Assembly: GCA_002633025.1 (NCBI GenBank)
Contig: NMRB01000193.1
Span: 201,226 to 265,225 of the forward strand
Length of the DNA: 64,000 bases
Direction: 5' to 3'
DNA from: Notospermus geniculatus
Taxonomy: Eukaryota; Nemertea; Pilidiophora; Heteronemertea; Lineidae
This document shows positions 26,997 through 48,271 of the stretch, in pieces (within the stretch, counting starts at the first letter, position 1; every line of letters begins with the position of its first letter). The notes under the pieces were generated by a model that did not search any database, was not told where the DNA came from, and worked only from the letters and a program-made list of their open reading frames with translations. Position numbers and translations under genes: made by a program.

Positions 26997-29315
26997 ATTA
27001 AAGTCAGGTGTAAAAGGATAGAATATCCATAGGAAAAAGTTTTCTTGGGTGTAGGTGTAGTAGTATATCCCAACATGTTTATCATTCATACCCTTTCAAT
27101 GCATGCTACCATGTACCACGTGCCTATGCATGCCCTCCATATTTCCTCAGTGCCTTTCCACAGCACGTTTCCTTTCCACATAAAATCGGATGCCATCGCC
27201 ACAATGGCAAATCATTTTCCTCTTACATTCCATATTATTTTTCCTCATTATCCTCATTTCCACTTTTCCTCATTAAAATCGGGAAACCTTCGGAGAAATC
27301 GAAGATATTTACCTTAAAAACGGAGCCTGACAAACAAACGACCAGAACGCACCCGCCGCGAAAAGGGAAGTGACGTCATTGATCGTCACGAGGCGACACT
27401 GAGAATGTTTCCCGAATGCTCTATTACAGAACAGAAGTGAGTAAAGATAAATGTAATCAAAAAACGAATTTATTAATACTCCTAGGTGGTCGAGTCCTCC
27501 GTGTTGACGACCCGGTGCAATACACGTCACTCACTCGACAGTGCAGCATTAAATTATTCGTGAAACAAATCAAATGCATTTTACAAAATGGAAAATATAC
27601 CGGTACTTTTAACATTCGCGCCTAACGGCCATAGTTAGATATGACATACACTGTAATGATTTATGGGTAGGGGTTGTGTTTTAGATACATGGTTAAGAGG
27701 AAATATACCGATAAATAACTTAGTTCCAGATTTCACCGCCAGGGCGCATACTGAGTATCAGTCCTAGTGGTGAGATCGGGAATCAATCAAACTTATAAAT
27801 TGACAAGACACGTGACCCGGCGCCATCTTTTGTCCAAAAACTTCCTCAAAAGCGAGCAAGTGTTTGACTACACAATGTTACCGGGTGCACCCTTTTTATT
27901 GGGAGATAGGTGTGGTGGAATTATTTCAAAGTGTACAGACAATAGCAACAAACAAATAGACTATTCTTGTAATTGACCAGAATGGCTTAATACGACTCGG
28001 AAATTTTTATATTGAATTGCCAAAAGTTAACCTACAGACCAATTAAGACTTGACCATCTTGCTTTCCCAGCTGCATGTATTTTATATAGTGTAACACAAA
28101 TCGGTGTGATTCAAATAAAGCTCTGGAGTATACGTTAAATCCTGGCCTGACTAGTCAACAAAATCCATCCGTAATCCTTAAAGTCAGGCATTTTTGTACA
28201 TTCCCATAATTCCTTTGCAGATCAGCCATGCTACTTTTCGCACCAGAACATTGGATTTTATGAAACTGTAACTGACGAGAGTTCCATACAACCAACCCAA
28301 CTTCTTTTTTGTTTTTAAAGCATCTCTAAACCCGATTCAAAAATTTCTATTTCGTTCTATTTTCTACTCTATGGCCGTTTTCTTGAAGTAAAATCCGAGA
28401 TGAGCGGAGGTGACGTCATAGCTCCTACTGTGACTAAGAACCATTTCTGATGTCACTGGTCTCTGGGAGGAGGCCCAAAAGTGACGTCACCTGCGTTCAT
28501 CCGGACAACTTGACTCGTTTAAATCATAATATAGCATCACTTAGACAACACACACTGCTGTACAATTGCTTCCCTGAATTTCAACATACATACACATAGA
28601 TCTTCAAAATAATTTATAATTAAATCAATGTACAAAATTAATTAATCAATCAATTGCCATGGAGCCAATCCGTCAAAACGATAATCTGTCATTCAAATAC
28701 GGGGAAAGAAAACACCAAAAGAACCACTGACAGCAATTCCTAGGTGATATTTTCATCCAATAATGTTTCAAATCAAGTAAATTTTGCCCTCTTCGACGAG
28801 AGAGACATTGGTCAGATTGGCACTAGTTTCAGCATTCACTAGCAGGTGGCGCTTTCGTCTGTTGAACTACAAGGAAGGCGACAAATGCGACGAAGCGTTG
28901 TGATAATGATTCATAAATTATGTGATACAGATTGTCTTACTTTCGTATCTAACTATCCGCTCTAACAAACCCAAAATGTAAACTAATCACAACCTTGACC
29001 TACGTTCAACAAATCCACCACACAGGTACCGCATGAAGTGTCACTCGTTCTTGTGATGACTAAATGAGCTGTTGAAAAGTAGAATAGATGCGAAAGTTTT
29101 GCCTATAAATGAAAATGATGACCAGTCCAAAGAGAGGGGAAAGCGACAGGCAGTCATTAAGACAGTTGTCCTCGAAAATGGCGGAAGTGTCAGTTCCGAT
29201 ATCATAGAACCCGTCACAACTTGGATAATTGCCACCTGGCGGCGACACGGTAAACTAACTAGCTCCTGAACGGATTTGCTCTTGGAATGATACATAAGTC
29301 CTTTTGATTTCCTTC
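26997..29315. other. intergenic, including the Otx 3' flank
   Basis: AT-rich, low-complexity DNA lies around 28590-28660, which may be in the Otx 3' UTR. An inverted gtgacgtca / tgacgtcac pair lies at about 28402-28498. No coding region is supported. The 3' end of Otx mRNA cannot be placed. Confidence 0.45.
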
Positions 29316-37106
<7,791 letters not shown>

Positions 37107-37369
37107 GATGAAATAGTGTTTATTCCGAAGGATATAAGTCCGATGAAAATGTCTTCAGTGGGAGAAATGCGTGACCACAAGTCCTCGCCAGACCAATCTG
37201 TGGGAATATAAAACAAGTACATGTTGAGTTGGACACATATTGTTGCGTAATAAATTTCGCGCTCGAATCGTAGGACGAAATGCGACCACGTTGGCAATTC
37301 AAATCCGCCCTTGAATAGGTTGGGAAAACAAAAGCTTGGCCAAGTGTTCAGATAACTACCCAAATGAAA

Positions 37370-38528
37370 TCACGTCACAATGAACAAAAAGTTAAAATTT
37401 GTCACAATCAAGTATTGTTTCCAGTCGACAAAGAACTGAAGCAATATTACAAAGTTGTTGGTTGGATTTTGAGTGATTAGGAAAAAACGTTAATTTGAAT
37501 GAACTCAAGAGTTAGATTAGACCAGTCAACAGCTAGACGGGACTTGCAACAGCGATACTTGCAAGAATTCAGATTGTTGATAAGTTCTTGGAGGAATTAT
37601 AGTTGTCAAGTCAAGTATAACTTATACTCAAGTATAACTCCAAAATAAATTTAACCAGGTTACACGTTGCTCAGGACAGACGCTTGATAGCTACATAAGT
37701 TAAAACTTGTAAACTGATGCCAATAACTAAATCCAAATTACAACAACCGCATTTGGCAGCTTTAACATTTGTTTCAGCTTGGAGGAATTATACTGACAGT
37801 ATAATTCCTCCAAGGTTTCAGCAATCTAAAATATTCCGGCACTACAATTTGACAAGAATTAGGTGAGCACTATTAGGAAGAAAAAATAAGGTCGAAAAAA
37901 TAAAGCATAATAAATTGATAAATTTGGGGCAAAGTACTATTTAAGTTTAAAAAAGATAGATAAATGACTGACGTCTATGGGAGGAGAGCTTATTGGAAAG
38001 AAATTAAAATTGATAAAAAGATTGTGTCATGAGAGACCAACCCGTATCTAACAGGGATATTCGATAACCGACTAGTAGGTTCACACTGACAGTATCACAT
38101 TGAGATGATGATAAAAAAATAAAAACGCAGAAGCACACGAGATTTTAGCAACATACGTACCGGATTATGCGATTAAAGCACAGAATGATAAGTTAGACTC
38201 CAAGATCACAAATGGCTAATACTGCTAAACCAAATTCCTACGAGATAGTCTGGACTTTGCTGTCATCCGCTGTCGAACTTAGCCTAATTCCAGCAAATCG
38301 GTTTTTCTGGGATCAACGTTGTGACTCGGACCACTGCGTGGTGAACACTAAAGCAAAAATTGAGTGAATTCACTAAACTTAGGCAAGCTCCTTGTTTATT
38401 TAACTGGCTAAACGGTGTGCATGACAGCTTAAAGCTAACTGGATGGGCGGGTGGGAAGGCGTGGTTTGCCTTAATTACCTATTCACCGCGCTCATAAGCA
38501 GACGTGATTTGAGCAGAGCGTTGGCCAA
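37370..38528. other. 1.16-kb segment upstream of Otx exon 1 present in only one copy
   Basis: The second copy joins the flanks directly (aaatgaaa then gggggcgtatttc). The segment is AT-rich and holds two of the short gaggaattata palindromes. No inverted termini define it as a simple transposon, so it may be a deletion in the other allele. Confidence 0.7.
37782..37813. repeat. 32-bp palindrome (ggaggaattatactg and complement)
   Basis: A nearly perfect inverted repeat with no spacer and ttgg / ccaa at its ends. It is the cleanest member of the dispersed short palindrome set. Confidence 0.75.
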
Positions 38529-39720
38529 TCAGGGGGCGTATTTCGATCGTCTGCTGATTGTGGCTCGGCGCTGTGTAGTAAGCCTGATGGATTTGTCAGC
38601 ACGCGCCGTTCGCCTCAGAACTAAACGTGTCTGCTGTTGCCCGATATTTCTGAGGTCTAAGTTCAGAACACGATTCCACTTGAACACTTAGAAAATTTCC
38701 GTCCATTTAAATCAGTTCAGAAAATTCGTTTGTTGCAAGAGAGATTTCAAAGGTTTATAAAAATGTTTCCATGATAACTGGACTTAACAAGAACAAAATA
38801 TCCACAACGCCAATTTCGGTGACCCAGTCGTAATATTGGTCGGAAAATGATTTTTTTAGATATTATGCAATATATATCCTTTTTTCAAGAACGACTGGAC
38901 ATATTTGTGCACATCCCTTTCTATATTTCTTGCCAACTAATTTTGCATTCATTTAGTTCGTAATTGAACATTATTCACTTAGAGATAATCATAATTCACA
39001 CAAAATATCATCTGGCCAGCTTGGGCGTCATTCAGCAATGAACCAAGAAATTCTGAATCACATGTGATTATAAATTCATGTTTAAGATATGAATCACTTG
39101 TGAAACTGCGCAAAACCGCAGTCACTACCGACAATACGAATCGCTCAACTCAGAAGACGAAACACGTTTTAGTCATTTTTGTTATGCTTTTAACGATTTG
39201 ATGTTTCAAAAAGATGCGACAGCGACAACCCATCTTATCAACCGTGTTGTTAGTATTGGGGAAAAGGGCTGCGCGTCTTGGTCTTAAGAGTGGTACCATA
39301 TCTTAACGCTAGGCGGCAGCACCGGTACTTGGCGTTTCTTCAGCGGATTTGTGTTCTGTACAGAACATTGCAATAACAACTTACAGCAATATAGAAAATT
39401 CATAATACGTGCAGTGTTCGCGTGATAATTCGGGTAAATTTGCGGAATGCTATGAGTGAGAACTTGATCAGACGCGCTAAATGTCGGGCGGACACTGAGT
39501 TTAGCAAACAAAACAGGCATTACAGGGGATGGATGTTTGATTACTGTAACCAAAAATATCTATTTTTGCTGTAACCGACGTTGACAGGATCAGTGCAAAA
39601 AGAGTATGGGCCACACGATGTTGCAAAACAGCACAGAACGGGTACTTTGAGATTACGCAGAAAAACGCGTGTAGTCTCGCTGAGTGCGTGATATCAGTTG
39701 AATTTAGGGTTGACCATCAA

Positions 39721-40146
39721 TCAAAGACGTGGTTTCGCCCTAACATCTTTTGAGTTTTCTGTTGATGCGTCTGCCATGTCTGCGCGCGCGAGAGAGAACT
39801 TGGATTTCACAGAAGATACAAAAATGAGGTCAGATAAAACTTCTGTTGCGCCAAAGCGAGCGCGACAACTTGAAGTACGTGTATGGATCTCATCGAATTT
39901 TCTACTGAACTGAGGTAACGCTTCTGTTGCGCCAAATCGAGAGCGACAACTTCTGTTACGCCTTAATCGAGAGCGACAAGTTGAAGTGTGAATCTCACCC
40001 AATGATTGAAATGAGGTCAGATAACACAACTTGTGTGAGAGCGACAACTTGGAAGTACGGATCTCATCCAAATTTCTACTGAGGCAAGATAAAACTTCTG
40101 TTACGCCTAATCGAGAGTGACAAGTTGAAGTGTGAGTCTCACCCAA
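39721..40146 (-). other. 141-codon open frame made of a degenerate repeat
   Basis: The DNA at about 39820-40210 repeats cgagagcgacaacttgaagt-like units, which in this frame read as recurring GEIHTSTCRSRL, RSRFGATEAL and SRKFDEIHT blocks. The frame is retained in the second copy (46351-46848), with Leu to Pro at one site. It probably reflects the repeat rather than a gene; there is no splice or promoter evidence. Confidence 0.3.
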
Positions 40147-40514
40147 TGATTCAAATTAGGTCAGATAGGCCTAGTGTGAGAGCGACAACTTGAAGCATAA
40201 GTTACTGGGGTCGTACATGTTTAACTTCTGTTACTGTACAAGTCAAGGGAAATTCCTGTTCATGTTACGGAAAATGTCTCATTACCCAGGGGGCAAAGGG
40301 CAAAAATGGGGGACCAGCTGCTGTAAAAAAGCCACCCCCTGGTAATGTGTTCAGGGAACCCCCTGAGTCACACTAGAGTGGGTGGCCTTTGAGGGTTTTT
40401 GCAAGACGCCGAAAAAATGACTTTGAAGTTCAGGAACCAGCCGTTCAGGAGCTGTTTCGCCAAATGGGTTTTTGCCACCTAGGTGTCAGCGTTCATGTCG
40501 CTGCAACTTAACAG

Positions 40515-40676
40515 CGCGGATCCGGGGGGCGCACCCGGCGCGCCCCACTTTCGGCCAACAAAAATTGACCATGAAGTTCTGAAATTGGAGCAAATCATTG
40601 AAATTCACCGCAGATTTCAATGTTTCTAGCACAGTGCGCCCCCTCTTTTCCGAAATCGTGGATCCGCCCCTCCCTG
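40515..40676. mobile_element. TIR element with gcggatcc termini
   Basis: The left end gcgcggatccgggg and right end cgtggatccgcccc are imperfect inverted copies around an AT-rich core. The second allele has the same element near 47018-47180. Confidence 0.5.
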
Positions 40677-41064
40677 CTTGTGTAGGCTATGGAAAAGTAA
40701 ACAAGGTTTTGACTTACCAGTACTCGGAAATAGTGGAAAACTTGAGCAGGGTGTTTCCTAAATTCGAGTGATATACGGGCAGGGTGTTTCCTAAATACAC
40801 ATGTACGATTGATATACGGGCAGGGTCGGTGTTTACTACATGTAAATACGAGTGATGTTTAGACGGCGCACTCACCGAAGGAACTAATGCCAATGGTAAC
40901 TTTCCTTCTCGTTTTATACCCGTGTTGTGCAAAAGTTTGGACCAAAGTTTACCGATATTAGCAATTTTATTGGTACATGTATCTGTTTACACAGCAGAAG
41001 CGTTCAGAGTACTAGTTAAAAGTTGGGCTCCATTTGGTGAAGAGTTGTCTCCGACTACAAAAGG

Positions 41065-41469
41065 ATGAGTGAGCAGCATCCGAAAGATGCTCTCATGAGA
41101 GCACACGCAACGCTGAGCACTGCTTCAGCAATTAGAGAAAAAGTTACCGCCAAGCCTTGGGGCTCCGCTAGTTTGGTGGTACCCCGCTGGTGTGTACCAA
41201 ACATCCTTTCAAACCAGGGTATCGCAATGTCGGTGGTTTATAAGAACAGGTTCAATTACAGAGACCGGCAGGTGTCTTACAAAGGACGGTGCGACAAACA
41301 TTACGTTTTGGAAATGAACCCTAAATTAGCCCAATATTCATCGCGACAAACTTTCTCCTCGATTAGAAAACTGTTAGGGAAAACAAGGACCAATGTACCG
41401 TGGAAAGAATCAGTTAGATTGCAAGGGGGCAGAAACGTGTCCGTTCTCTTAATTAACAAGTCTTGTTAA
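41065..41469 (+). other. 134-codon open frame, frameshifted in the second copy
   Basis: It starts at an ATG in fair context (aaaggatgagtg) and is rich in Lys, Arg and Ser with no recognised domain. In the second copy (47553-47958) one extra A breaks the frame, and most of the other differences change amino acids, so it is not behaving like a conserved coding sequence. Confidence 0.2.
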
Positions 41470-41785
41470 TTAGTATTGTTGTGGGCACGGTCTGTGGGAA
41501 GTCTTTCACATTCCGGGCGTAGTTATACTATATGCGACAATTAACTGAGGTGACAGGGAGAACGGTATTAACAAATATAACAATAGCTCAATTAGTGGAA
41601 TTAACTAATTAGGCCTGGGCCGGCCTTTGAAGAACGAATAGAATGGTCTCTGAGGTACACCGACAGGAAGAAATACATGTAGTTAAAAGATTATTTATGG
41701 TTATTTATTCCGAAGAAGATCTTATTACATAATAATTGTTCCCGCATTGACTTTGAAGAAGACTTTCTTAAATACAAACGGAGTC

Positions 41786-42012
41786 TCAAGAGAAGAATTC
41801 GTGAATTTTGGCTTCAAGGGAAGAATTCGTGAATTTTGGCTTCAAGGGGAGAATTCGTGAATTTTGGCTTCAAGGGAAGAATTCGTGAATTTTGGCTCCA
41901 CGAGAAGAATTCGCACTTTGGCTTCAAGGGAAGAATTCGCGAATTTTGGCTTCAAGGGAAGACTTCGTGAATTTTTGCTTCAAGGGAAGAATTCGTGAAT
42001 TTTGGCTTCAAT
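41786..42012 (+). repeat. 28-bp minisatellite, about 8 units (copy A1)
   Basis: The unit contains gaagaattcgtgaattttgg followed by cttcaagg, with an EcoRI-like gaattc in nearly every unit. The equivalent array in the second copy is at 48272-48503 with different internal variants. Confidence 0.9.
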
Positions 42013-43204
42013 GCATCGCCAAGAATGTTGACTAGAATTGGAGAAACAATTCGGGACATGCTAAACTTCAGCTGTGTTTTCCAGAATGAAACTACTTCCT
42101 ATCAGCAATGCGTGAAGATGGCAACGGTTTGAGGCATTGATGACTAAGATGTGCATTTAGAGAAAATAGTCCTTTATCAGGCTGCGTATTAAGCGTGAAT
42201 GGATCGATGAGATTTTCTGCATAAAATACAAAAACTGTGAGCCCTTACTCAACAGATATTCAGAAAATTAGATCAAAAATTGAACGCAATCAGTTCAATT
42301 TGCTGGCTCAGGTATGGTGATCTTTTGTACCAAATGAAACTGGACGTCCGAAAATATTGCATATCGATGTACATGTAAACAGTCAAGACGATAAGAGGAT
42401 TCTGCAAGACAATTGTCCTCACTGTACCCGTACCACGTCAATTATAGTCATATAACGCATCATGGTCCTTAAAGGACCTTTGCGAGTTTAGAACCGTTGA
42501 CTTTTGCGCATGCGTCTAACTTTTTTTTTTCAATTAAATAATTACAGTCATTGACTGTGCGATCCTCCCATTACCTACCTACTCAACTTCAAAGTGATGG
42601 AAGAAAATATTACCACTCCAATGGTTGATGGCCCAAAACTCTTATCTTCCTATAGTATATTTTTTTATTTATGCAAATTGACGAAGGACACATATGTATC
42701 ATGTTCTTAGGGCGGAGGCAACTGTCAAGTATAAGCATTAATGGCCCTGAACTCTACCATGTTAAATATGGCCTCTCACCAGGCTGATCTGTTGCAGTGC
42801 AGATTGCTTCGACAGAGACCAATGACTGCAAATATTTTTGACCACTGCACGGAAAAGAATTCTAATTCTAATTCTATACTCAGCCACAATCAACTCATAA
42901 AACTACTCATTCAACGCAAGTGGCGTGCGACAAAGTTTGAAAAAATTATAGTGGTTGAACAAAACTTGAGTAGAACTGAATGCAGTGATTACAGGATGTT
43001 TTGAGCTCATCCAATTTGTGTGATTAGCTTGTCCCAGCAGGCTCTCCTCATCCCACTACACATGGGGGTGTTGCTACCACGCCCCACCCTGAGGATCTGA
43101 ACGTGGTGCCCCTTGCAGATTATAGAATGTGGGAAGAAATGCGTAAATATTCCCCGAGTACGTTTTTAGATTTATTGTAGAAAAATTCGTGTATATTGAA
43201 TGCA

Positions 43205-43612
43205 CTATGCAGCAAATACGAGTGAAATTTTGTACATGTAGGTATCGTAAGAGTGTGTAGATACTCGTATACCGTGGGGTGAGGTTACAGCGAGCTCAGG
43301 TGTCTCGTCAACGCGGGAATTCTCCGGGGACGCCATTGAAGCCACGGCTGGAGGCCCGAGTCCTTTTTCCAACCATCCCACGAAATTCCTCAAGGAATCC
43401 TCGAGCAACGGCGCGAATAATACGAGAAAGCGGACGATGCGACAGAAACGGGCGATGAAAGGAACCGGTGAATAATTAATGGTTGGATAATTTGATGCGT
43501 TTTGTTTGTGTAAAATTCGCCGGTTGTCGTTTTGTTCGTGAATTTCACGGTGCGCGCTAATTGCTCGTATCCACCAGACGATATTGTCAACAGTGGGGAA
43601 AATGGCCGCCAC
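43205..43612 (-). other. open frame of about 135 codons, unrecognised
   Basis: The GC-rich stretch 43290-43620 reads open on the minus strand and has an ATG in good context (tcaatggcg, MASPENSRVDETPELAV). A first exon is possible, but no strong donor follows and the equivalent in the second copy runs into an N at 52034. I do not recognise the peptide. Confidence 0.2.
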
Positions 43613-44134
43613 TTAGGATTTTATACGCCGACCCTTCTTGAAAGACGACACTCGCCGTGTGCCGCCGCTTGGCTGCTATTTTCAAATAACACACTTTCAG
43701 GTCCAGTCCTCCCTTCATTTGGTATTACAACGTCGTCGCGAACAAGTGCGTTGCAGCGGTCTGCAACTCTCAAGAGATTCAGCCCCTGCCCACCTTATAA
43801 AAAAAGTTTGGGTTTTATAGTCTGCCTTTCAGTAGAACTCAGATTGTAGAACTCAGCGCTACAATCGAGCATTTCCGACCAGTGTACCCTTTTATACACC
43901 TGGGTAGAGAGAGGTCAGTGAGGCGAAGAGACTCGCCCAAAGTCTCACACCTAGTGGGATTCGAACCCGGAACCCTCTGACCGCTAGTCTCGGAGACCCG
44001 GACCATTCAGGCGCGGATCCAGGATTTTTAGCAGAGGGGGTCAGCGCCGCCGAGGGCGGTCGTTGCAGGTAGGCGCCGAAGATTCCCGCGCCGACGGGGG
44101 TCTGGGGGCCTCCCCCAGACGATTTTGGGATCTA
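43300..44134. repeat. block B1: first copy of a SINE-containing block
   Basis: Matches 52035-52870 with about 1-2% difference. It ends abruptly inside a gcggatcc-type transposon, exactly where block A2 starts, so this end looks like an assembly join even though there is no N. Confidence 0.8.
43850..44002 (-). mobile_element. tRNA-derived SINE, truncated copy
   Basis: On the minus strand, ggttcgaatccc is a perfect RNA polymerase III B box, followed by ctttgggcgagtctctt and acccaggtgtataaaa, motifs common in marine invertebrate tRNA-derived SINEs. The A-box half is lost because the copy is cut by a transposon and then by the block end. Confidence 0.7.
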
Positions 44135-44901
44135 CAAATATCTCCGTTCCCAAGATCGATGGTAACTGTCGGAAGCACTTTTCAGGAATGCGGTTTTGTA
44201 ATTATGCTTTAAAGGATGTCAAAAAGGACGCTTTGGTCCCATGGTGACAGAGGAAGTACATGTACAATACATGTATGTACTCCCACTGTGTTACGTAATC
44301 GAATTAAGATAAAACGTGTAATGATGTCAACTGATGACGATTCTTGTGAATTATTTCGGTTATTGACAATGATTTCCTGTTGCTCATCGAAATCTTCCCG
44401 CGATTATACCGTGACCGTATTTTGCGTAATACGTGCATTTTTGGGAAGTCACGAATTTCTATGTAAAGGAAGCCATAATAGAGTGCACCAAATTTACGTC
44501 CTGTACCACATCATTTCTTTAACAGAAAACCAAAACCAGCCACATGAAAGAACAGGCTTTCTAAAGGCTTTCTCCTTTGATTGGCGGGTTGGTTTACTAT
44601 GAGTTTTACGGAACCAAATACGAAACAACCACCTCACAACTGGATATCAAAACTTTATATTACAGCTCGCGGAAATCCAGGTGGGTGAAGACCTTGGTTT
44701 AAAATCAATTTTCAAACTGGGCCTAGGACAACGTAGGAGCATCGGTTAATCGGTTAAAACTGCTGATATGCAAAAAGGCAAACATGATTGTACGTCATAG
44801 AGAAACTGACTTGGAAATCGTCACTTTTAAGCCTATAATCAGTTGTAAACGTAGGACAAGGGATTAGCCCCTTAAAAAGGGAAAAAACGAACGGGTCTTA
44901 C

Positions 44902-45028
44902 CTGGGTAGTTCAAAGCTGCTTGCATGACACACGAGTCCACGTTTGGCGATCCTAGACTTATTCCATTGACGGAGTATGGTGTTGCTTTGCTTGCCGGGA
45001 CCGGCGGGGGGTAAGCCATGCTAGTCAT
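44902..45028 (-). CDS. Otx: second copy of Otx coding exon 1
   Basis: It is 127 nt, the same length as 37106-36980, with ATG at 45028 and the same GTAAGA donor, encoding the same MTSMAYPPPV start. No second homeodomain exon accompanies it. It is most simply the allelic copy of the exon; as an alternative promoter it would give an identical N terminus. Confidence 0.85.
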
Positions 45029-46825
45029 GATGATATAGTGTTTATTCCGAAGGATATAAGTCCGATGAAAATGTCTTCAGTGGGAGAAATGCGTGACCAC
45101 AAGTCCTCGCCAGACCAATCTGTGGGAATATAAAACAAGTACATGTTGAGTTGGACACAAATTGTTGCGTAATAAATTTCGCGCTCGAATCGTAGGACGA
45201 AATGTGACCACGTTGGCAATTCAAATCCGCCCTTGAATAGGTTGGGAAAACAAAAGCTTGGCCAAGTGTTCAGATAACTACCCAAATGAAAAAGGGGGCG
45301 TATTTCGATCGTCTGCTGATTGTGGCTCGGCGCTGTGTAGTAAGCCTGATGGATTTGTCAGCACGCGCCGTTCGCCTCAGAACTGAACGTGTCTGCTGTT
45401 GCCCGATATTTCTGAGGTCTAAGTTCAGAACATGATTCCACTTGAACACTTAGAAAATTTCCGTCCATTTAAATCAGTTCAGAAAATTCGTTTGTTGAAA
45501 GAGATTTCAAAGGTTTACAAAAACGTTTCCATGATAACTGGAGTTAAGAACATAATATCCACAACGCCAATTTCGGTGACCGAGTCGTAATATTGGTCGG
45601 AAAATGATTTTTTAGATACGATGCAATATTACTTTTTTTCAAGAGCGAGCGGACGTATTTGTGCACATCCCTTTCTATTTTTCTTGCCACTAATTTTGCA
45701 TTCATTTAGTTGTTCGTAATTGAACATTATTCACTTAGAAATAATCATAATTCACACAAAATATCATCTGGTCAGCTTGGGCGTCATTCAGCATTGAACC
45801 AAGAAATTCTGAATCACATGTGATTATAAATATTTAAGATATGAATCAGTTGTGAAACTGCGCAAAACCGCAGTCAGTACCGAGAATATGAATCGTTTTA
45901 GTCATTTTTGTGATTTTGATGTTTCAAAAAGATGCGAGAGCGACAACACATCTTATCAATCGTGTTGTATTGGGGAAAAGGGCTCCGCGTCTTGGCCTTA
46001 AGAGTGGTACCATATCTTAACGCTAGGCGGCAGCACCGGTACTTGGCGTTTCTTCAGCGGATTTGTGTTCTGTACAGAACATCGCAATAACAACTTAAAG
46101 CAATATAGAAAATTCATAATACTGTGCAGTGTTCGCGTGATAATTCGGGTAAATTTGCAGAATGCTATGAGTGAGAACTTGATCAGACGCGCTAAATGTC
46201 GGGCGGACACTGAGTTTAGCAAACAAAACAGGCATTACAGGGAAGGTGTTGCCCAAAGACGTCTGGTAACATTTTAAACTCCAAAGAGGATGGTTGTTTG
46301 ATTACTGTAACCAAAAATATCTATTTTTGCTGTAACCGACGTTGACAGAATCAGTGCAAAAAGAGTATGGGCCACACGATGTTGCAAAACAGCACAGAAC
46401 GGGTACATATTGAGATTACGCAGAAAAACGCGTGTAGTCTTGCTGAGTGCGTGATAAGACGTGGTTTCGCCCTAACATCTTTTGAGTTTTCTGTTGATGC
46501 GTCTGCCATGTCTGCGCGCGCGAGAGAGAACTTGGATTTCACAGAAGATACAAAAATAGGGTCAGATAAAACTTCTGTTGCGCCAAAGCGAGCGCGACAA
46601 CTTGAAGTACGTGTATGGATCTCATCGAATTTTCTACTGAACTGAGGTAACGCTTCTGTTGCGCCAAATCGAGAGCGACAACTTCTGTTACGCCTTAATC
46701 GAGAGCGACAAGTTGAAGTGTGAATCTCACCCAATGATTGAAATGAGGTCAGATAACACAACTTGTGTGAGAGCGACAACTTGGAAGTACGGATCTCATC
46801 CAAATTTCTACTGAGGCAAGATAAA

Positions 46826-46826
46826 N
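46826..46826. other. single-N join hiding about 220 bp
   Basis: Copy A1 has about 216 bp (roughly 40096-40311) between the sequences that flank this N. Confidence 0.9.
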
Positions 46827-48271
46827 ACCAGCTGCTGTAAAAGGCCACCCCCTGGTAATGTGTTCAGGGGACCCCCCTGAGTCGCACTAGGGTGGGTGGC
46901 CTTTGCGATTTTTTGCAAGACGCCGAAAAATTGACTTTGAAGTTCAGGAGCTGTTTCGCCAAAAATGGGGTTTTGCCACCTGGGTGTCAGCGTTCATGTC
47001 GTTGCAACTTATAACAGCGCGGATCCGGGGGGCGCACCCGGCGCGCCCCACTTTCGGCCAACAGATCTGTAAAATTGACCGTGAAATTCTGAAATTTGGA
47101 GCAAATCATTGAAATCACCGGAGATTTCAATGTTTCTAGCACAGTGCGCCCCCTCTCTTCCGAAATCGTATCCCCGCCGCCCCTCCCTGCTTGTGTAGGC
47201 TATGGAAAAGTAAACAAGGTTTTGACTTACCAGTACTCGGAAATAGTGGAAAACTTGAGCAGGGTGTTTCCTAAATTCGAGTGATATACGGGCAGGGTGT
47301 TTCCTAAATACGAGTGATATACGGGCAGGGTCGGTGTTTCCTAAATACGAGTGATGTTTAGACGGCGCAGTCACCGAAGGAACTGATGCCACTGGTAACT
47401 TTCTTCTCGTTTTATACCCGTGTTGTGCAAAAGTTTGGACCAAAGTTTACCGATATTAGCAGTTTTATTGGTACCTGTTAACACAGCAGAAGCGTTCAGA
47501 GTACTAGAAGTTGGGCTCCATTTGGTGAAGAGTTGTCTCCGACTACAAAAGGATGAGTGAGCAGCATCCGAAAGATGCTCTCATGAGAGCACACGCAAGG
47601 CTGAGCACTGCTTCAGCAATTAGAGAAAAAGTTACCGCCAAGCCTTGGGGCTCCGCTAGTTTGGTGGTACCCCGCTGGTGTGTACCAAACATCCTTTCAA
47701 ACCAGGGTATCTCAATGTCGGTGGTTTATAAGAAACAGGTTCAATTACAGAGACCGGCAGGTGTCTTACAAAGGACGGTGCGACAAACATTACGTTGTGG
47801 AAATGAACCCTAAATTAGCCCAATATTCATCGCGACAAACTTTCTCCTCGATTAGAAAACTGTTAGGGAAAACAAGGACCAATGTACCGTGGAAAGAATC
47901 AGTTAGAATGCAAGGGGGCAGAAATGTGTCCGTTCTCTTAATTAACAAGTCTTGTTAATTAGTATTGTTATAGGCACGGTCTGTGGGAAGTCTTTCACGT
48001 TCGGGCGTAGTTACTATATGCGACAATTAACTGAGGTGACAGGGAGAACGGTATTAACAAATACAACAATAGGTCAATTAGTGGAATTAACTAAATTAGG
48101 CCTGGGCCGGCCTTTGAAGAACGAATAGAATGGTCTCTGAGGTACACCGACAGGAAGAAATACATGTATGTAGTTAAAAGATTATTTATGGTTATTTATT
48201 CCGAAGAAGATCTTATTACATAATAATTGTTCCTGCATTGACTTTGAAGAAGACTTTCTTAATACAAACGG

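Noticed and set aside
43950-44002. A functional tRNA gene around ggttcgaatccc
   Set aside because: Only the B box and T-arm half are present. No acceptor stem closes, and the downstream body matches a SINE.
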